A stretch of 64,000 nucleotides of DNA from Prionace glauca. Taxonomy: Eukaryota; Chordata; Chondrichthyes; Carcharhiniformes; Carcharhinidae. Location: the NCBI GenBank assembly GCA_037974335.1, contig CM075760.1:8677432-8741431 (forward strand), in the 5' to 3' direction. Positions 1 to 11,388 of this stretch are shown one piece after another (within the stretch, counting starts at the first letter, position 1; every line of letters begins with the position of its first letter). The notes beneath the pieces were generated by a model. It had not been told where the DNA came from. It worked only from the letters and a program-made list of their open reading frames with translations, and did not search any database. A program made the translations under genes and the position numbers.

Positions 1-724
1 GACGGCAGCCGATTCCATTCACTCACCACCCTCTGAGTGAAAAACTTACCCCTAACATCACCTCTGTACTTTCCTCCCCGCATCTTAAATCTGTGTCCTC
101 TCGTAGCGACCATTTCAACCCGGGGAAATAGCCTCTGAGAGTCCACCCTATCTATTCCTCTCAACATTTTATAAACTTCTATCAGGTCGCCTCTCAACCT
201 TCGCCTCTCCAGGGAAAAGAGTCCCAGCTCCCTCAACCTATCTTCATAAGGCATGCCTCCCAGTCCAGGCAACATCCTTGTAAATCTCCTCTGCACCCTT
301 TCAATAGCTTCTACGTCTTTCCTATAGTGAGGCGACCAGAACTGCGCACAGTACTCCAAATGAGGCCTGACGAGGGTCCTGTAAAGTTGCAGCATTACCT
401 CCCGACTCCTAAACTCAATCCCTCGATTAATGAAGGCCAGTACACCATACGCCTTCTTGACCACCTCCTCCACCTGCGAGGCCGATTTAAGAATCCTGTG
501 AACCCGGACCCCGAGATCCTTCTGCTCTTCAACGCTACTAAGACCCCTGCCCTTAATAGTGTACTCGTTCATCCCGTTGGTTCTGCCGAAATGGACGACT
601 ACACATTTATCCGCGTTGAAGTCCATCTGCCACTTCTCCGCCCATTCCTGCATCCTATCTATGTCCTGCTGCAACTTTTGACATCCTTCCAGACCATCCA
701 CAACACCGCCGACCTTCGTAATCC
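1..724 (-). mobile_element. CR1-like LINE, 3' part of reverse transcriptase ORF, runs off left edge
   Basis: Read on the minus strand this gives a continuous CR1-type reverse transcriptase C-terminal region. Landmarks in order are TKVGGVVDGLEG, EWAEKWQMDFNADKC, KDLGVRVH, LYRTLVRPHLEYCAQFW, ERVQRRFTRMLPGLGG, LERRRLRGDLIEVYKML and FFTQRVVSEWNRLP. The order matches the palm/thumb and C-terminal tail of CR1 LINEs. It begins abruptly near 724, so it is 5' truncated or internally broken, and it continues beyond base 1. I saw no obvious stop in the frame, but the piece is only part of an element. It is a different subfamily from the copies at 15-17, 21-23, 61 and 63 kb. Confidence 0.85.
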
Positions 725-1619
725 ACTGTTGAAGCTGCAGTCGCGGGGAACGTAGACAGGAAAACAGAATTAAATGGTTTTATTTATCCGGGATTCCTTT
801 TTTTCAATATTCCACTTCCTCCTTCTTTGGCCATTAGTTTATTTTTCTAATGTAATTTTCAAAGGATAGCCACTGTTAAGTTCTGGACACTAAGCAATTG
901 ATCTCCGCAATTATCATTACAGCTTTTCTTCCTTTACTTTCCTTGAACAGGCTGTGTCAGAAAGCAAGACTGATACAGCTGCTGCTTGGGAGCTCAAAAT
1001 AGACTGGAGTCTACGCTGGAGATGTCTATGCAAGCGTGTCAGGTAATTGTTCCATCCAATGTTGGTGAGTGTTTATCACAGATGGATATGAATAGTGGGT
1101 CGATGAACAGGGTTTTCTGATCGATTGCCCTGGACTGTGAAACAGTGCTGTAATAAATGGGGAACGGCATGCGATGACATAGATAGAGGCTCGTGATAAG
1201 TCAACAGTAAATGAGAAACTGCTCAGTTTTGTTTCATCATTGAGTACAGGCAGACACTTAGCTTATGCATCAAGAGGAAGCTCGCTGATTTGTGCAGGTA
1301 CATTGTGCAGCATTTCTTGTCATTCAGCCATCTAAGTTTTACAATTTCATAACTTTTCTTGTTTTGCCATTAACTGCTTTCTTTTCCCCCCTGTTGCCTT
1401 GTCTATTCATTGCTGCCTCTTTATTTGATGTTATTTTCTATTTTTGTTCGCCTCATTCTCTTCAGAATCCCCAGATTCCCTATCTATCGGGTGCCTTGGT
1501 AACAGTAGGCAGTTCTCAGTGCGTGTGTGTGTATCCTTGAGTTTCATTAAGTTTTAGTCTTCCATTCTGTGTATCCGTGTAAATTTCTGGCATTCAGGCT
1601 TTGTTTTTACGGGCGGATT
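725..1619. other. No gene recognised
   Basis: AT-rich sequence. Short open frames are present, but none has recognisable protein motifs or splice context. Nothing can be supported here. Confidence 0.5.
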
Positions 1620-1800
1620 ATTTCACGAGGAAAGACTGGAGAGACAATTTTTATATCCACTGGATTCAGAGTAAGAATAGGTTACTTGGTTGATATGTAT
1701 AAAATACAAAGGGGTCTTGACAAGGTGGATGTGAAGAGGATAGTTCCTCTTCTGGGTGAATCTATAACTCTGTTTCAAAGTAGGAATTCGCCCATTTAAA
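1620..1800 (+). mobile_element. Old CR1-like LINE 3' fragment
   Basis: The plus strand carries a diverged version of the CR1 C-terminal tail: a tyk-like 'MYKIQRGLDKVDVKRIVPLL' block corresponds to the 'YKMMNGMDRIEVERLFPL' block of the better copies here. It is short, degraded and has no preserved ends. Confidence 0.5.
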
Positions 1801-2997
1801 ATACCACTGCACCACAGCCTCCTCTAATGTATGTCAGTATTTATAAATACTCATCTGTAGCAATGTCCTTCCTTGGTGTGTCTCTGCATCTTTCACTGCT
1901 CTCAGGCCGCGTTCATATTTGTCCCTCAGTCGGATTGTTTCTGTATCATTCCGCTCAATCTCACCCTTGCCTATGTCAATTATTTTTATAGCTCTCTCAA
2001 AGTGTATAGATGCATTGGGTGATATAGGAAGTGTACAGATTAGAGAGTAAAGGGATACTTGCCTGCATAGCACTGTTGATGAAACATTTAAACATGGAGA
2101 GTTAGCGAGCACTGAGCCGATGTTATGCTGAGGTCTCATTCAGCCACCTAGTCTTTGAAATTTCGTAGATACTAAGCAGAGTGTCCAGACAGTAACAGGG
2201 CTGATCCACTAAAGAATTCCTAAAATAACTCCATGGCTAAACGTCTCAGATATTGCAGCATTGAATACAGGAAGCCATTGAGCTGATGCACAGACTGGGC
2301 CACGCTCACCTGCATAGGAACATTGCTCAGGTTTTTAACAGGAAGTATGCACAAGGATAGGAAAACATACCTTTCAAGTTATCACCAGTTTACACTTGTA
2401 TATTGCTCAGACCTGATTTACAGTCACATTCTTTGACCTGCTGCATTATTTTGACCGCGGCTTGTTTTTCGGTTCTCAGATTGAACAGTTTTTAGACATA
2501 CATTTCTTCCCACTTGTTCTATCTTGTGTTCACTCCCTCAACCTCATCTTCATCACTCTCTTTGTCAGCCGGAGACATCCCCTACCGCCCGCCCCCTTTT
2601 CTATTGTCCCATTCCCGGGTTAAGTCTCACAGCTCCGGAATGCAGGCAGTTTTGAAACATTTTTAAGTCTGAGGAACCTTTATTTGGTGAAAATGATCTT
2701 CCCAGACAAGCCTGAATTGAAGAAAATAACAATTGGAAACGAAACACAAACTCTTTAACTGGTAGCTGCTCTCTCTCTCTTTCGCTGATTAACCTTTCAG
2801 TCTGATGGGATTCTGCTGTGTGTTATCTCAGCCGATCCTGGATTGAATTGGGTGACAGTTTGATCGGAGGTTAATGTGGTTTCCTCTGGGTGTGTGTCAG
2901 AGCGGCTGACAGCGCCGCTGCTCATTCTGATTGTTACTTTCTGCGGCTCTCAACACAAACCTCAACAGACTGGAGCACCCAATGATAACTGCAAAGC
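1801..2997. other. No gene recognised; 3' flank of a V segment
   Basis: This lies downstream (in the V sense) of the minus-strand V segment at 2998-3602. No exon, tRNA or clear repeat was recognised. Confidence 0.4.
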
Positions 2998-3036
2998 AGT
3001 TTTTGTACGGGGGTGAGACTGCTTTCTATCACTGTG
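2998..3036 (-). other. 23-RSS of V segment at 3037-3602
   Basis: Heptamer CACAGTG (3030-3036, minus strand), 23-bp spacer (3007-3029) and nonamer ACAAAAACT (2998-3006). The heptamer is canonical and the nonamer nearly so. It directly abuts the YYCAFRL end of the V exon, as expected for a TCR V segment. Confidence 0.93.
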
Positions 3037-3602
3037 AGTCTGAAAGCGCAGTAATAGCGGCCAGCGTCAGTCAGCTGCAGGCTCGAGATGGTTAAAATAG
3101 TTAATTTAGCCGAGGTCTGGAGATCAATGGAGAAATTGGGTCCAAAACCTTCCCCTCTCTTTTGTGTACCCCCGGTGCTTTTCAATATAATGAACTGCAA
3201 GTCTTTCTGTGGCTGCTGTTTGTACCAATATAAGACATAGCTGTTTGCTGTAGTGCTGTAGGTACATCGGATAGTCACCGTTTCACCTTCTCTCCCCTCT
3301 GAAGACTGCGGCTGAGAAACAAAATCTCCATCACTCGGATCTGTAACGTGTTCAAAAAGAAGAAAAAAAATCTAACTGTTAGATGTGCTGCTGAAATAAT
3401 ATTAACACTTTATATTGACCGAGACATAACTGGAGTTATGAAATAAAAACAAATGATGGTGGAAATACACAGCAGGGTCAAGAACCACCACTGGGGAGAA
3501 GCAGAGCTAAAGGTTCAGATCGCGATAACATTTAACCAGATTGGAGTCATCCTTACTGATAAGAAACAGCCCGAACACAATGCAGACAGTGAGGAACTCC
3601 AT
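3037..3602 (-). CDS. TCR V gene segment (alpha/delta type, family A), intact-looking
   Basis: This encodes the variable domain of a T-cell-receptor chain, used after V(D)J joining on the T-cell surface. The leader exon (3557-3602, 46 nt) starts at ATG, reads MEFLTVCIVFGLFLIS and ends at a GTAAGG donor. The V exon (3037-3340) follows a pyrimidine-rich tract and an ACAG acceptor and continues in the same phase. Ig-V landmarks are the first cysteine in IRCTYS, the core tryptophan in LYWYKQQP and the second cysteine in DAGRYYCAF. No stop or frameshift was seen, and a good 23-RSS follows. A TTTTAAAG tract about 40 bp upstream of the ATG could act as a TATA box. The closest relative in the window is the V at 51560-52002. 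Assignment to TRA/TRD rather than another TCR locus rests on resemblance only. Confidence 0.88.
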
Positions 3603-3867
3603 GGCGGCTGCAGAGCCCGGGGCTGTGACTAACCTTTAAAACTCCAAGCACTGCCGGAACAGAATCTGTTTTTACAGTCACTTTCTGATCTCAAACTTCC
3701 CGTCCAATCAACAATTTGCAATCTACCCGTCATAGATTGAGATAAGGTTTCAACGAGTTTCAGTGATCAGCTGAAGCTCTTTGACCTTCACTATTACATA
3801 ACTGAGACTCAGTGACTGAGTGGGTACAGTGTTTGGTGAGAGGGAAGAATCAACTTCACTGACAAGG

Positions 3868-3945
3868 CCATAAGAGATAGCAGCAGAATTAAGCCATTCG
3901 GCCCATTCGTGCCTATTCCACCATTCAGTCATGGCCGACATGTTT
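3868..3945 (-). mobile_element. CR1-like LINE 3'-end fragment
   Basis: It matches the 3' end of the other CR1 copies (a run like ATAAGA...AGCAG...GGCCATTCGGCCC...CCATTCAGTCATGGC), read antisense. Short and diverged. Confidence 0.5.
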
Positions 3946-3951
3946 AAAATC

Positions 3952-4352
3952 CCTGCAGAATCAGAGAATCCCTACAGTGCACAAGGAGGCCATTCGGCCC
4001 ATCTAGTCTGAACCGGCCCAATCCTGAACCGAATACTCCAAGGATGTTGATTAGGTTGATTAGCCACGGTAAATTGCTCCTTAATGTCAGGGGGATTAGA
4101 AGGTAAAAGTATGGGGTTACGGCGATAGCACAGGACCCGGATGGGACTGTTGTCGGTGCAGGCTCGATGGGTCAAATGGCCTCCTCCTGCACTATAGGGA
4201 TTGTATTCTATGATACAATCCCACCCAAGCCTATTCCTGTAACGCCACATATTTACCATGTCATCCCCCTGACACTAGGGTCAATTTGTCACGGACAATC
4301 AATCTAACCCGCGTATCTTTGGGAGGAAACAGGAGCACTCGCAGGAAACCCA
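3952..4352 (-). mobile_element. HE1-like SINE (minus) split by a second SINE fragment (plus)
   Basis: The outer parts (about 3952-4020 and 4212-4352) read antisense as the HE1-like elasmobranch SINE: a tail with CTACAGTGCA and CATTCGGCCCATC, and a body with GGGAGGAAAC and GAAACCCACACAGACC. Between them, about 4035-4210 is a plus-strand piece of the same family (GATTAGCCACGGTAAATTGC ... TGTTGTCGGTGCAGGCTCGA ... GGCCTCCTCCTGCACTATAG). This is a nested insertion or fold-back of related copies. Confidence 0.7.
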
Positions 4353-4740
4353 CACAGACCAAGTCCTGACCAAGTCCTCAATATCTCTAGTAATCCACGG
4401 CTCTCCAATCCTACCTTTCCCATCCTTCCTCTTAACCGGCACATGTCTTTCCTGCAGCCATTTCAGTTTTCCCTTGAAAGACTCCAACATGCCTAACGTG
4501 GACTTGCCCTCCAACAGCCTTTCCCAGTCTGTATCCCTAATCTCCTGCCTAATCTGGCTGTATCTAGCCTTCCCCCAATTTAGCACCCTCCGCTTAGGGC
4601 AGCACTCATCTTTTTTCCATTAGTATCCAAAAGTAGACAGAGTTGTGGTCACTATTAGCCAAATGTTCACCTACTGCAACCTCAACCACCTGACCCGGCT
4701 CATTGCCCAGAACTAAATCCAGTATAGCCCAAATATATGA
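4353..4740 (-). mobile_element. CR1-like LINE fragment: endonuclease end and linker
   Basis: Minus-strand translations include LDLVLGNEPGQVVEVAVGEH, then a SDHN-containing block typical of the last catalytic motif of the apurinic-type endonuclease of CR1/jockey LINEs. Further on come LNWGKARYSQIRQEIRDTDW and KGRIGEPWITRDIEDL, the linker before the reverse transcriptase. The frame changes between parts, so the piece is degraded. It is the only endonuclease segment seen in the window. Confidence 0.72.
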
Positions 4741-5470
4741 GATGTATGTTTCTTGATGTTGATTTTCTTTTGAAATATAGTTTCAAGATACTTCTCGCTG
4801 AGGGAGATGGACAACGGATTCATTTTATTCAGCACCGTATCCCAAATAATCATTGCAACAACACCAAGAAATCAACTCAGAAGTTCAAGTGCCAGAACTG
4901 ATAACATATAATGGCGTTTTTTCTGCATCACCCTGAAGAGGAAGATAGTACCTACAGTCCATTCATTACACAAAAAATGAAAACAATTTATGATACAACA
5001 GATGAATTACAAAGAATTGTGGCCGTTTAGATCAGCAAGGACCGCATTGGCCAGTCAGTATTGTGCATTTACAAATACTGATTGACATGTTTTGCGTGCT
5101 ACTCTTTTCCTGTCATGGTGAAGTGTTTCTAGAATTGTTATCTTCTCTGTTTTATTCTGCTATCACTGACTCACAGCACCTCTTCTCCAACTCTCGCACA
5201 TAGCAAGCACACAAATAGCTTTGAACAATATTATAGCTGAAAATTTCGAGATTCATGGTCATCCCGAAAAAGTAATATTTTGGTGAAGTGTTAGTCCGAT
5301 AGCATTTTAAATTCCCATGTCGAGTCAATAATTGAACAGGTTTATCATATCGTCTTTCACCCTGCTTCGCTACATTATAGTATATGACAGTATCTGCAAA
5401 CTGAACCATAGTGTTGGAACCTGTATTACCGCCCGCAGGTACATTAAATATTCCCCCTTTATGTTGTATA
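4741..5470. other. No gene recognised
   Basis: An 85-codon minus-strand open frame (5152-5409) has several cysteines and a YLCACYV end that faintly recalls a V domain. It lacks the core tryptophan context, a leader and an RSS, so no gene is claimed. Confidence 0.4.
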
Positions 5471-5975
5471 TGAATATGCTATAGAATCAGTGAAGAAGGA
5501 AGCCATTCGGCCCATCGAATTTCCACCAGCTCTCTGATAGAGTGTTTTATTAAGAAGTTTCACAACACTAGGTTAAAGTCCAACAAAGTTTTCTTGGTAG
5601 CAAAATGTGGCTTTTACTACCAAATAAAGCTGTTGGACTTCAACCTGGTGTTGGGAGACTTCTTATTGTGTTTTCCCTAGTCCAACGCCGGGATCTCGAA
5701 ATCATAGAGTGTCTTACACAAGCCCTCGCCCCAACCTATCCCCGTAATCCCACACATTCAGCATGTCTAATCCATCTAACTAATCATCCTGGGACGAAGA
5801 ATTTTTTTATCATCGCCAATCACCTGACTTGCACATGACTGGACAGTGGTAGAAAACCGGATCACCAGGAAGAAACCCACGCAGGCACGGGAAGGATGCG
5901 CAAAATCTGCAGAGACAATCACCCAAGGCCTGACGCGAATCCGAGTCCCGGGTACTGTTAAGCAGCAGGGTTAAA
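5471..5975 (-). mobile_element. HE1-like SINE (minus) interrupted by a fold-back element
   Basis: The antisense HE1-like body is present in two parts. About 5471-5544 carries GCCATTCGGCCCATCGAATT and CTCTCTGATAGAGTG; about 5704-5975 carries CCTATCCCCGTAATCCCACA, GAAGAAACCCACGCAGGCAC and CACCCAAGGC. The intervening 5545-5703 is unrelated to HE1 and is annotated separately. Confidence 0.7.
5545..5703. mobile_element. Imperfect palindromic SINE-tail element inserted in HE1
   Basis: A left arm (about 5555-5607) and a right arm (about 5612-5662) are imperfect reverse complements. Both derive from a sequence reading CTACCAAATAAA, TGTTGGACTTTAACCTGGTG and GAGACTTCTTACTG. The right arm continues into CCCTAGTCCAACGCCGGGAT. 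The same tail sequence occurs without the inverted half at 25340, 38630, 31090 and 44376. Confidence 0.7.
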
Positions 5976-7387
5976 CACTGTGGGATCATGGCACTCCATG
6001 GAGGTGCTCGCAAGACACATAAAACCAATGCTTCATGTAAGCAAGTATGTACCACCTGCCTCTTCACATACACGTGGCCATGAACGCTCAAGATATTATT
6101 TGAACTTAAATTCGAATTATGCTCATTTGATATTTTAAACACTTGGGCCACACGAAGCAGTTTGGTGAAGTAACTCTGGAAATCTTTAGTACTTTGTGGA
6201 TACCTATTAAATACAGGGCGGGACTTAGCTCGTGTGCTCAGGCTAATTCGTCGCTGGGCGCAGGTTGACACTCAATCTCCCTCTTCCCACAACCTCAGTT
6301 TCCCTTGTTGCAGAAAGTGCTCAGTGAAAGTGTATGCTTATTAACTCATTCCAAGGCACAACCCACAGAGTGACCGATGAAGTTATTGCACCACAATGAC
6401 CTAAGTTGGCAGAGGCTAATTCTTAATTGCCCGGCGGGGAGCGTTAGCAATTTGTGATTGGTCTGGGTGGACAGTTACAAATTGGATTCTCGATAGTGAT
6501 GGCTCTCTATTAATGCAATTTCTCACTGTGCCCTGACTGGCCCTCTAAGTGTTCATTACTCATGGAACCATCCCTCTCATGGACAGAATGTTTCCTTGCC
6601 CCTTTGTGAAGGATGAGGGAAATTTGCTGCCTTGTCGTCATGATTGATATCTTGAGCTGATCGTCTCAAAACCTCATTAAATTGATTTGCGTCAGACCCC
6701 TTTCAGCGACTCTATGTCTTGGTCATGTTATTTGAAATTCGATGTTACTTCTCTCTATGATTTCGTGAAATAAGTTTCTTTACGTTTAAAACAAAAGAAA
6801 AATGAAATGCTAAAGATGCTAATATCCTTAAATGCAATGAAGAAATTTACAAATTACAAATATAAAATATATTGCTGTTTATAGAATGAAAATGAGTGTA
6901 CTTTTCATGCTGCATTTATTTGAGATAAGACAGTAAGCAATATCTAATAATATTGAATCAGTGAATGTCTCATTGATCTACAGGAAGTCATTAAAACTGG
7001 CCCTTATCAACGTATCAATTTTTGATCAGACCACTTTCCAACTGATGCTTTTGTCCCTTCAATCAGTGTTTGGTCTGAGTTCATTAAAAATTCAGAATTG
7101 CTTTGTAACATTACAAAGTCTATACAAAATGCGTATCAACGCTTGAAAGTGGTGTGCTAAACATAGTACATTCAACTCAGAGATATCAAAACTTAAAAGA
7201 ATGACAGCGTTTTGAATTCTACACTTGAAAAAAAACAAAGAGAGTTACGTGGTGTGAAATAAAGTGACTTGCCTTAAACATCACGAGCTAAAATGCACTA
7301 AACCAATGCATAAAGCTGATTTTTTTAAATTTTAAGGCCATAAGTTCTTTACCTTGTGTCATGCTTGAGTGCGAAGTGACAACCAAG
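5976..7387. other. No gene recognised
   Basis: AT-rich spacer between SINE debris and the 3' end of the receptor gene. It would contain the 3' untranslated region of the minus-strand receptor, but no polyadenylation site could be chosen with confidence. Confidence 0.4.
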
Positions 7388-9891
7388 TCATGTGCAATCA
7401 TCTTTTTTTAATTGTTTAAAACAACCTGTGATAATGAAGAAGGGACGCAGAAGCACTTTCTTCAGCTCCCCTCTGAATTTGGTCTGGGCCACTGCATAAA
7501 TGAAGACGTTATTGCAAGAACTGAGTAATTGAAGCATGTTGGTGATCTCCTGAAAGATGTATTCTGGGTCATTGAAATCCAGGCTGTTGAAGTAGCTCTC
7601 TCCTGTAATCTGCACATAGAGGAAATGTCCGAAGTAAGTAACCCACATGACAAGGAAGCTGACAGAGATTGCAAAAAGCAGGACAATTGACTTCTTGCGA
7701 TTGGCCATCTCAGTGTCTTCCTGACTTTCGGAGCACCGGAGCCTCCTGCGGACTCTGCTGGCAGCTAAGATGTGTCTTACAGTCAGCGCGTTAAGCAAAA
7801 GGATGAGGATGAATGGCAGAAACGGGGTTAAGACATGATCCAGCCAGTCAAAGGTCTTCCAGGTCGGCGAGGTACTGAAGCTGGTCTTGATATCACAGAA
7901 CCAGGCCACCCCGTCCATGGTGAATAATGGTTGGTAGGTGAAATGGAAAGGAAAGTTCTTGATGCAGCTCAGGGCACAGACTATGCCTATAACCAACATG
8001 GCAGTTTTCTCTGTGCAGTATCTTATTTTCAGCTTCTGCCAGCAGATAGCCACGTGACGATCAATGGTGAAAGCCACTGTCAGCCAGACTGATCCATCCA
8101 GGCTGACAAAACCCAGTATCATGGTGTGCGCGCATGTTGGGTGAGTGAAAAGTACACTGTAGCCAAAGTAGATCCGTCCAATCCGGTTGAGGATGACACC
8201 GGTGATGATGACAAGGAAATCACTGACTGCTATGGCTACCAGATAGTAGGTGATGCACCGGGAGAGTCCACACCGACCTTGGGATAAGATTATAATTGCC
8301 AAAAAGTTGGCTGCGAGATGAGAAGAGAGAGATGTTATTGAGCAGACAATAAACTGCGCTTTGGTTATTAAATTCTTCTTCATCCGTCTCTTTGTTACCT
8401 CCAGACTCGGAATATTTGGAATTATTTTGTTACTTTTTCGAAATTTAGCACTGGATTAAACATTACCAAAGGAGGAGACACTGCTATCAGTCCTAGTCAA
8501 ACTCCAATCCCTTGTCAATGTGCCAATCCCCAGAGCTAGATGCCCAACTGGGGAGACGATGGCCTATTATTGTCAGACTAATAACGTAGAAACGTAATTA
8601 AAATTCTGGGGACCTGAGTTCGAATCCCCACAGGGAAGATGGCGGAATTTGAATTCAGTGTTAAAAAGTCTGGGATTAAGAATATACTGATTGTCATGAA
8701 ACAATTATTGTTTGTTGGAAACAAAAGTGGTTCAACTGATGTCCTTAAGGAAAGGAAATCTGCTGTCCTTATCTGGTTTGGCCCACAACAGCGTGCTCAG
8801 CTCACGACCGCCTTCTGAAATGGCCTATCAAGCCACTCAGTTCATGCGCGACTTGGGGTTGGGTAATAAATGCTGACTAGCCAACGACGCCATATCCCAC
8901 AAATAAATTTTAAAAACTTAAACTCGTCCAAAATATTAGCTGTCAAAGTTTATAATAAGGTCCGGTCATCCTTCAATCTCTTGCAAGATGATTTACATTG
9001 GCCTCATTTGTAAGTCTCCCTTTCATTAATCTTTTACTTTGAATTTCAAACACCTCCACTCCCTCATCATCCCACCGCTAAAACTATTTGAGATCACAGC
9101 ATTTCTCCAATTATATATTTTGTATATATTAATCCCTCCATCAGTGATGGTTGTGCCTTTCTTCAATTTTGTACAAGTTAATTGGAATGCGACATTAACA
9201 ATTGAGTCTGCCCAGTGGGATCTCACTGTACGGTACTATTGCACCCTTCTAGCAATCGCACATGTGATCACGGAATACATGTTTTATGCCACAATTTATA
9301 TACCAGATGGTTGAACTGTGATAATTAATTCCCCTTACTGAATAAAATCAGTGCACGAAAATGTAAGTTACTACACTGCCAAAGCTTATATTCATGGTAA
9401 GATCCCTGGCTCCGATTTTTTCATAGTAACTTCATTGCAGTGTTAATGTAGGCCTATGTGACAATAATGAATAAATTTTAATTTTAAACTGTAAATAACA
9501 CTAAAACAGTAGATTACATCTAGTAACTTAGATTAAAAGCCAAAATTCAACAATTAAAATAAATCAATGCTCATACTAAGTTATATAATACAGTTAATGA
9601 TTTAATAAATGGTAGCTCAATGAATGTGCAATTAAATAAATAAAATGCTTTATTGTAAGCTTTATAATGTAAGTGCAATGAATGCATGATAATTCATCAT
9701 AAACGTGCTTGAAAGCACAGACAGTGCAGAAGGTTAGAAAAAATAAGCCCGATTCTTAAAGAAAAGAAATAATGTGTAGATTCAGAGAAAATGAATAATG
9801 TAATTTGGATTAATTACTTACCAGGGACACCAATAACTGCGAGAATGGGATAGGAAATGGCAAAAAAGAGTCCATTCGCTGGCCCGTGCAT
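7388..9891 (-). CDS. GPR139-like class A G-protein-coupled receptor, two exons, intact
   Basis: Seven-transmembrane receptor expected at the plasma membrane; the ligand cannot be read from sequence. Exon 1 is 9822-9891 (70 nt: ATG, MHGPANGLFF..., PILAVIGVP, then a GTAAGT donor). Exon 2 is 7388-8310, after a CTCTCTCTTCTCATCTCGCAG-type acceptor. The spliced frame is 330 codons plus stop. The exon-2 frame is also open upstream to an in-frame ATG at 8383, but that stretch is the intron end, so the short exon 1 supplies the true N-terminus and completes TM1 (GVPANFLAIIIL). DRY is DRH (about residues 107-109). The NPxxY region is NNVFIY (about 290-295). Conserved cysteines (about 83 and 162) could form the usual disulfide. 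The C-terminal tail is short and basic. GPR139-like genes are numerous in sharks. Naming rests on recalled family resemblance (GLSRCITYYLVAIAVSDFLV, WLTVAFTIDRHVAIC, TVRHILAASR). Confidence 0.88.
8560..8915 (+). mobile_element. tRNA-derived SINE in the receptor intron
   Basis: This carries a B-box-like GAGTTCGAATCCCCAC and a body with GAAAGGAAATCTGCTGTCC. It ends GGGTAATAAATGCTGACTAG ... AATAAATTTTAAAAA. The same family occurs at 28405-28695 and 41695-41990. It lies within the intron of the minus-strand receptor gene, in antisense orientation to it. Confidence 0.72.
9421..9480 (+). mobile_element. SINE/LINE tail fragment
   Basis: AGTAACTTCATTGCAGTGTT followed by AATGTAGGCCTATGTGACAA and AATAAATTTT matches the tail of the SINE at 10877-11138 and the short piece at 47411-47465. 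Confidence 0.55.
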
Positions 9892-10713
9892 TGTCTATCA
9901 GAAACTCACGGAATGAGCAAAGCGAAGGTCATTTAATCTGTGACACATTCAAGCTGTCTCTCATTTATTCTGGCTGAACGTCTCCGGAGAGACTATTACA
10001 TTGCAACATACACATCAGTTTCAGTTCACCAAACAAACAGCTGAAATCACAATATCATGCCTTCCATTTGTAACTTGCACAAGGGAGATGATCACATTTC
10101 ATTCTTGGGTGAACTGATGGCTGCGAACTTGTGATCCAGCCACCCAGCCCCACCATAAGCCATGCCTTTATGTCTCCCTCAGAGAGAGCTGCTGGTGTTA
10201 GATATTCCCAATTCTGCTACAATCCCAATCATTTCCTCTTTCAAGTATCAGGTTATTTCACGTGTTTGGTAAGCATTTCAATGTTCCAGTCTTCAGTTCC
10301 ACCTAAACATGTTAACGATTTAATGCTGAACTGTTTGCAAACTATTTTAGCTAACGGGGGCAGAGAACTGATCTGGAGACTATTGAATTAAAATCCTGGG
10401 CCATTTTGAATGTTCGGATAGACAATGCACGGGCCAGAAGAACCTTGAGGTACGCCGGATCAGAATTTCTGATGCAGCAACAATTGGTATAAGATAAACA
10501 GATATATATTTTAGGCGAAATACAAACTGAGGCATGGCAAGCAAATATAAAAACTGCGTAGTGGCAATTGAGACGCTGGCAATAACATGTAGAAAGATAC
10601 ACTCTCTGGGGTGGTAATAACTGAAATAAAACCAAATGTTACCTGGTCTGGAGAGTTTCACTTCATTGACTCATAGAATTCTTACAAAGCAGAAGGAGGA
10701 CATTCCGCCTTTC
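9892..10713. other. No gene recognised; 5' flank of the receptor gene
   Basis: This lies upstream of the first coding exon of the minus-strand receptor, so its promoter should be here. No clear TATA or CpG island was picked out. Confidence 0.4.
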
Positions 10714-10876
10714 AAATCGGATGTTCCGCCAACGAGCAGCGGCCGGGCCGGAATGGGCAAAAGGTGACACTGGGCGGAGCAGCCTGATTTTTCCTGATGC
10801 CCCCCCCCTCATCAAATTGACTTAGCGATACCCCCACCTGCCCCGTGTTCCCCCCAAATATATTATCCCCAGTGTC

Positions 10877-11138
10877 AGCATGGTGGTACAGTGGTTAACA
10901 CCGCAGCCTCACTGTGCCAGGGACCTGTGGGTCATTGGCACGTTTTCCCCGTGACTGTGTGGGTTTTCTCCGGTTTCCTTCCCCAGTCTGAAAGACGTGC
11001 TGGGTTAGGGGGCATTGGGCCGTGCTTAAATTCTCCCTCAGTGTCACCCGAATGTGAGACTAGGGGAATTCTCACAGTAACTTCATTGCAGTGTTAATGT
11101 AAGCCGACTTATTAGTGACACTAATAAATAAACTTGAA
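10877..11138 (+). mobile_element. tRNA-derived SINE inside the 1.5-kb repeat
   Basis: The head GCATGGTGGTACAGTGGTTA with a tRNA-like B box, then GTTTTCTCCGGTTTCCTTCC, and the tail AACTTCATTGCAGTGTTAAT ... GACACTAATAAATAAAC. The inverted copy of the host repeat carries the matching SINE (about 49600-49860), so the insertion predates the duplication. Confidence 0.78.
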
Positions 11139-11388
11139 CTGCAGGTCAAGGTGCCGCTGTGACATTGCACCCTCTTGTTTAAAGACTCTGCAATGCTGAG
11201 ACTGGGGAGAGGAGTGAACAACAGGGAGCAGCATTGCAGCTTCTCTCCCCCCATTGAAACTGCGATTGTTGCTCCATCTGCTGCACCATCCCCACCACAT
11301 CCACTGGGGGGCAATCTGGACAATGGGCTGCAAGCAGACCTCACTGCGCCTGCGCCACAATCACTCACCGCCGGCGGTGGCCATCTTG

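Noticed and set aside
5152-5409. 85-codon minus-strand frame with YYFFGM and YLCACYV
   Set aside because: Faintly V-like, but without WYRQ, splice context or heptamer/nonamer at the right place. No function assigned.
8311-8383. In-frame extension of the receptor's exon 2 to an ATG at 8383
   Set aside because: A strong splice acceptor at 8311 and the exon at 9822-9891 show it is intronic.
9039-9314. Open frame with TLTIESAQWDLTVRYYCT, resembling the end of a V domain
   Set aside because: No core tryptophan, first cysteine, leader or proper RSS. The preceding DNA (AATCCCTCCATCAGTG) resembles a LINE 3' end. Probably a chance match.
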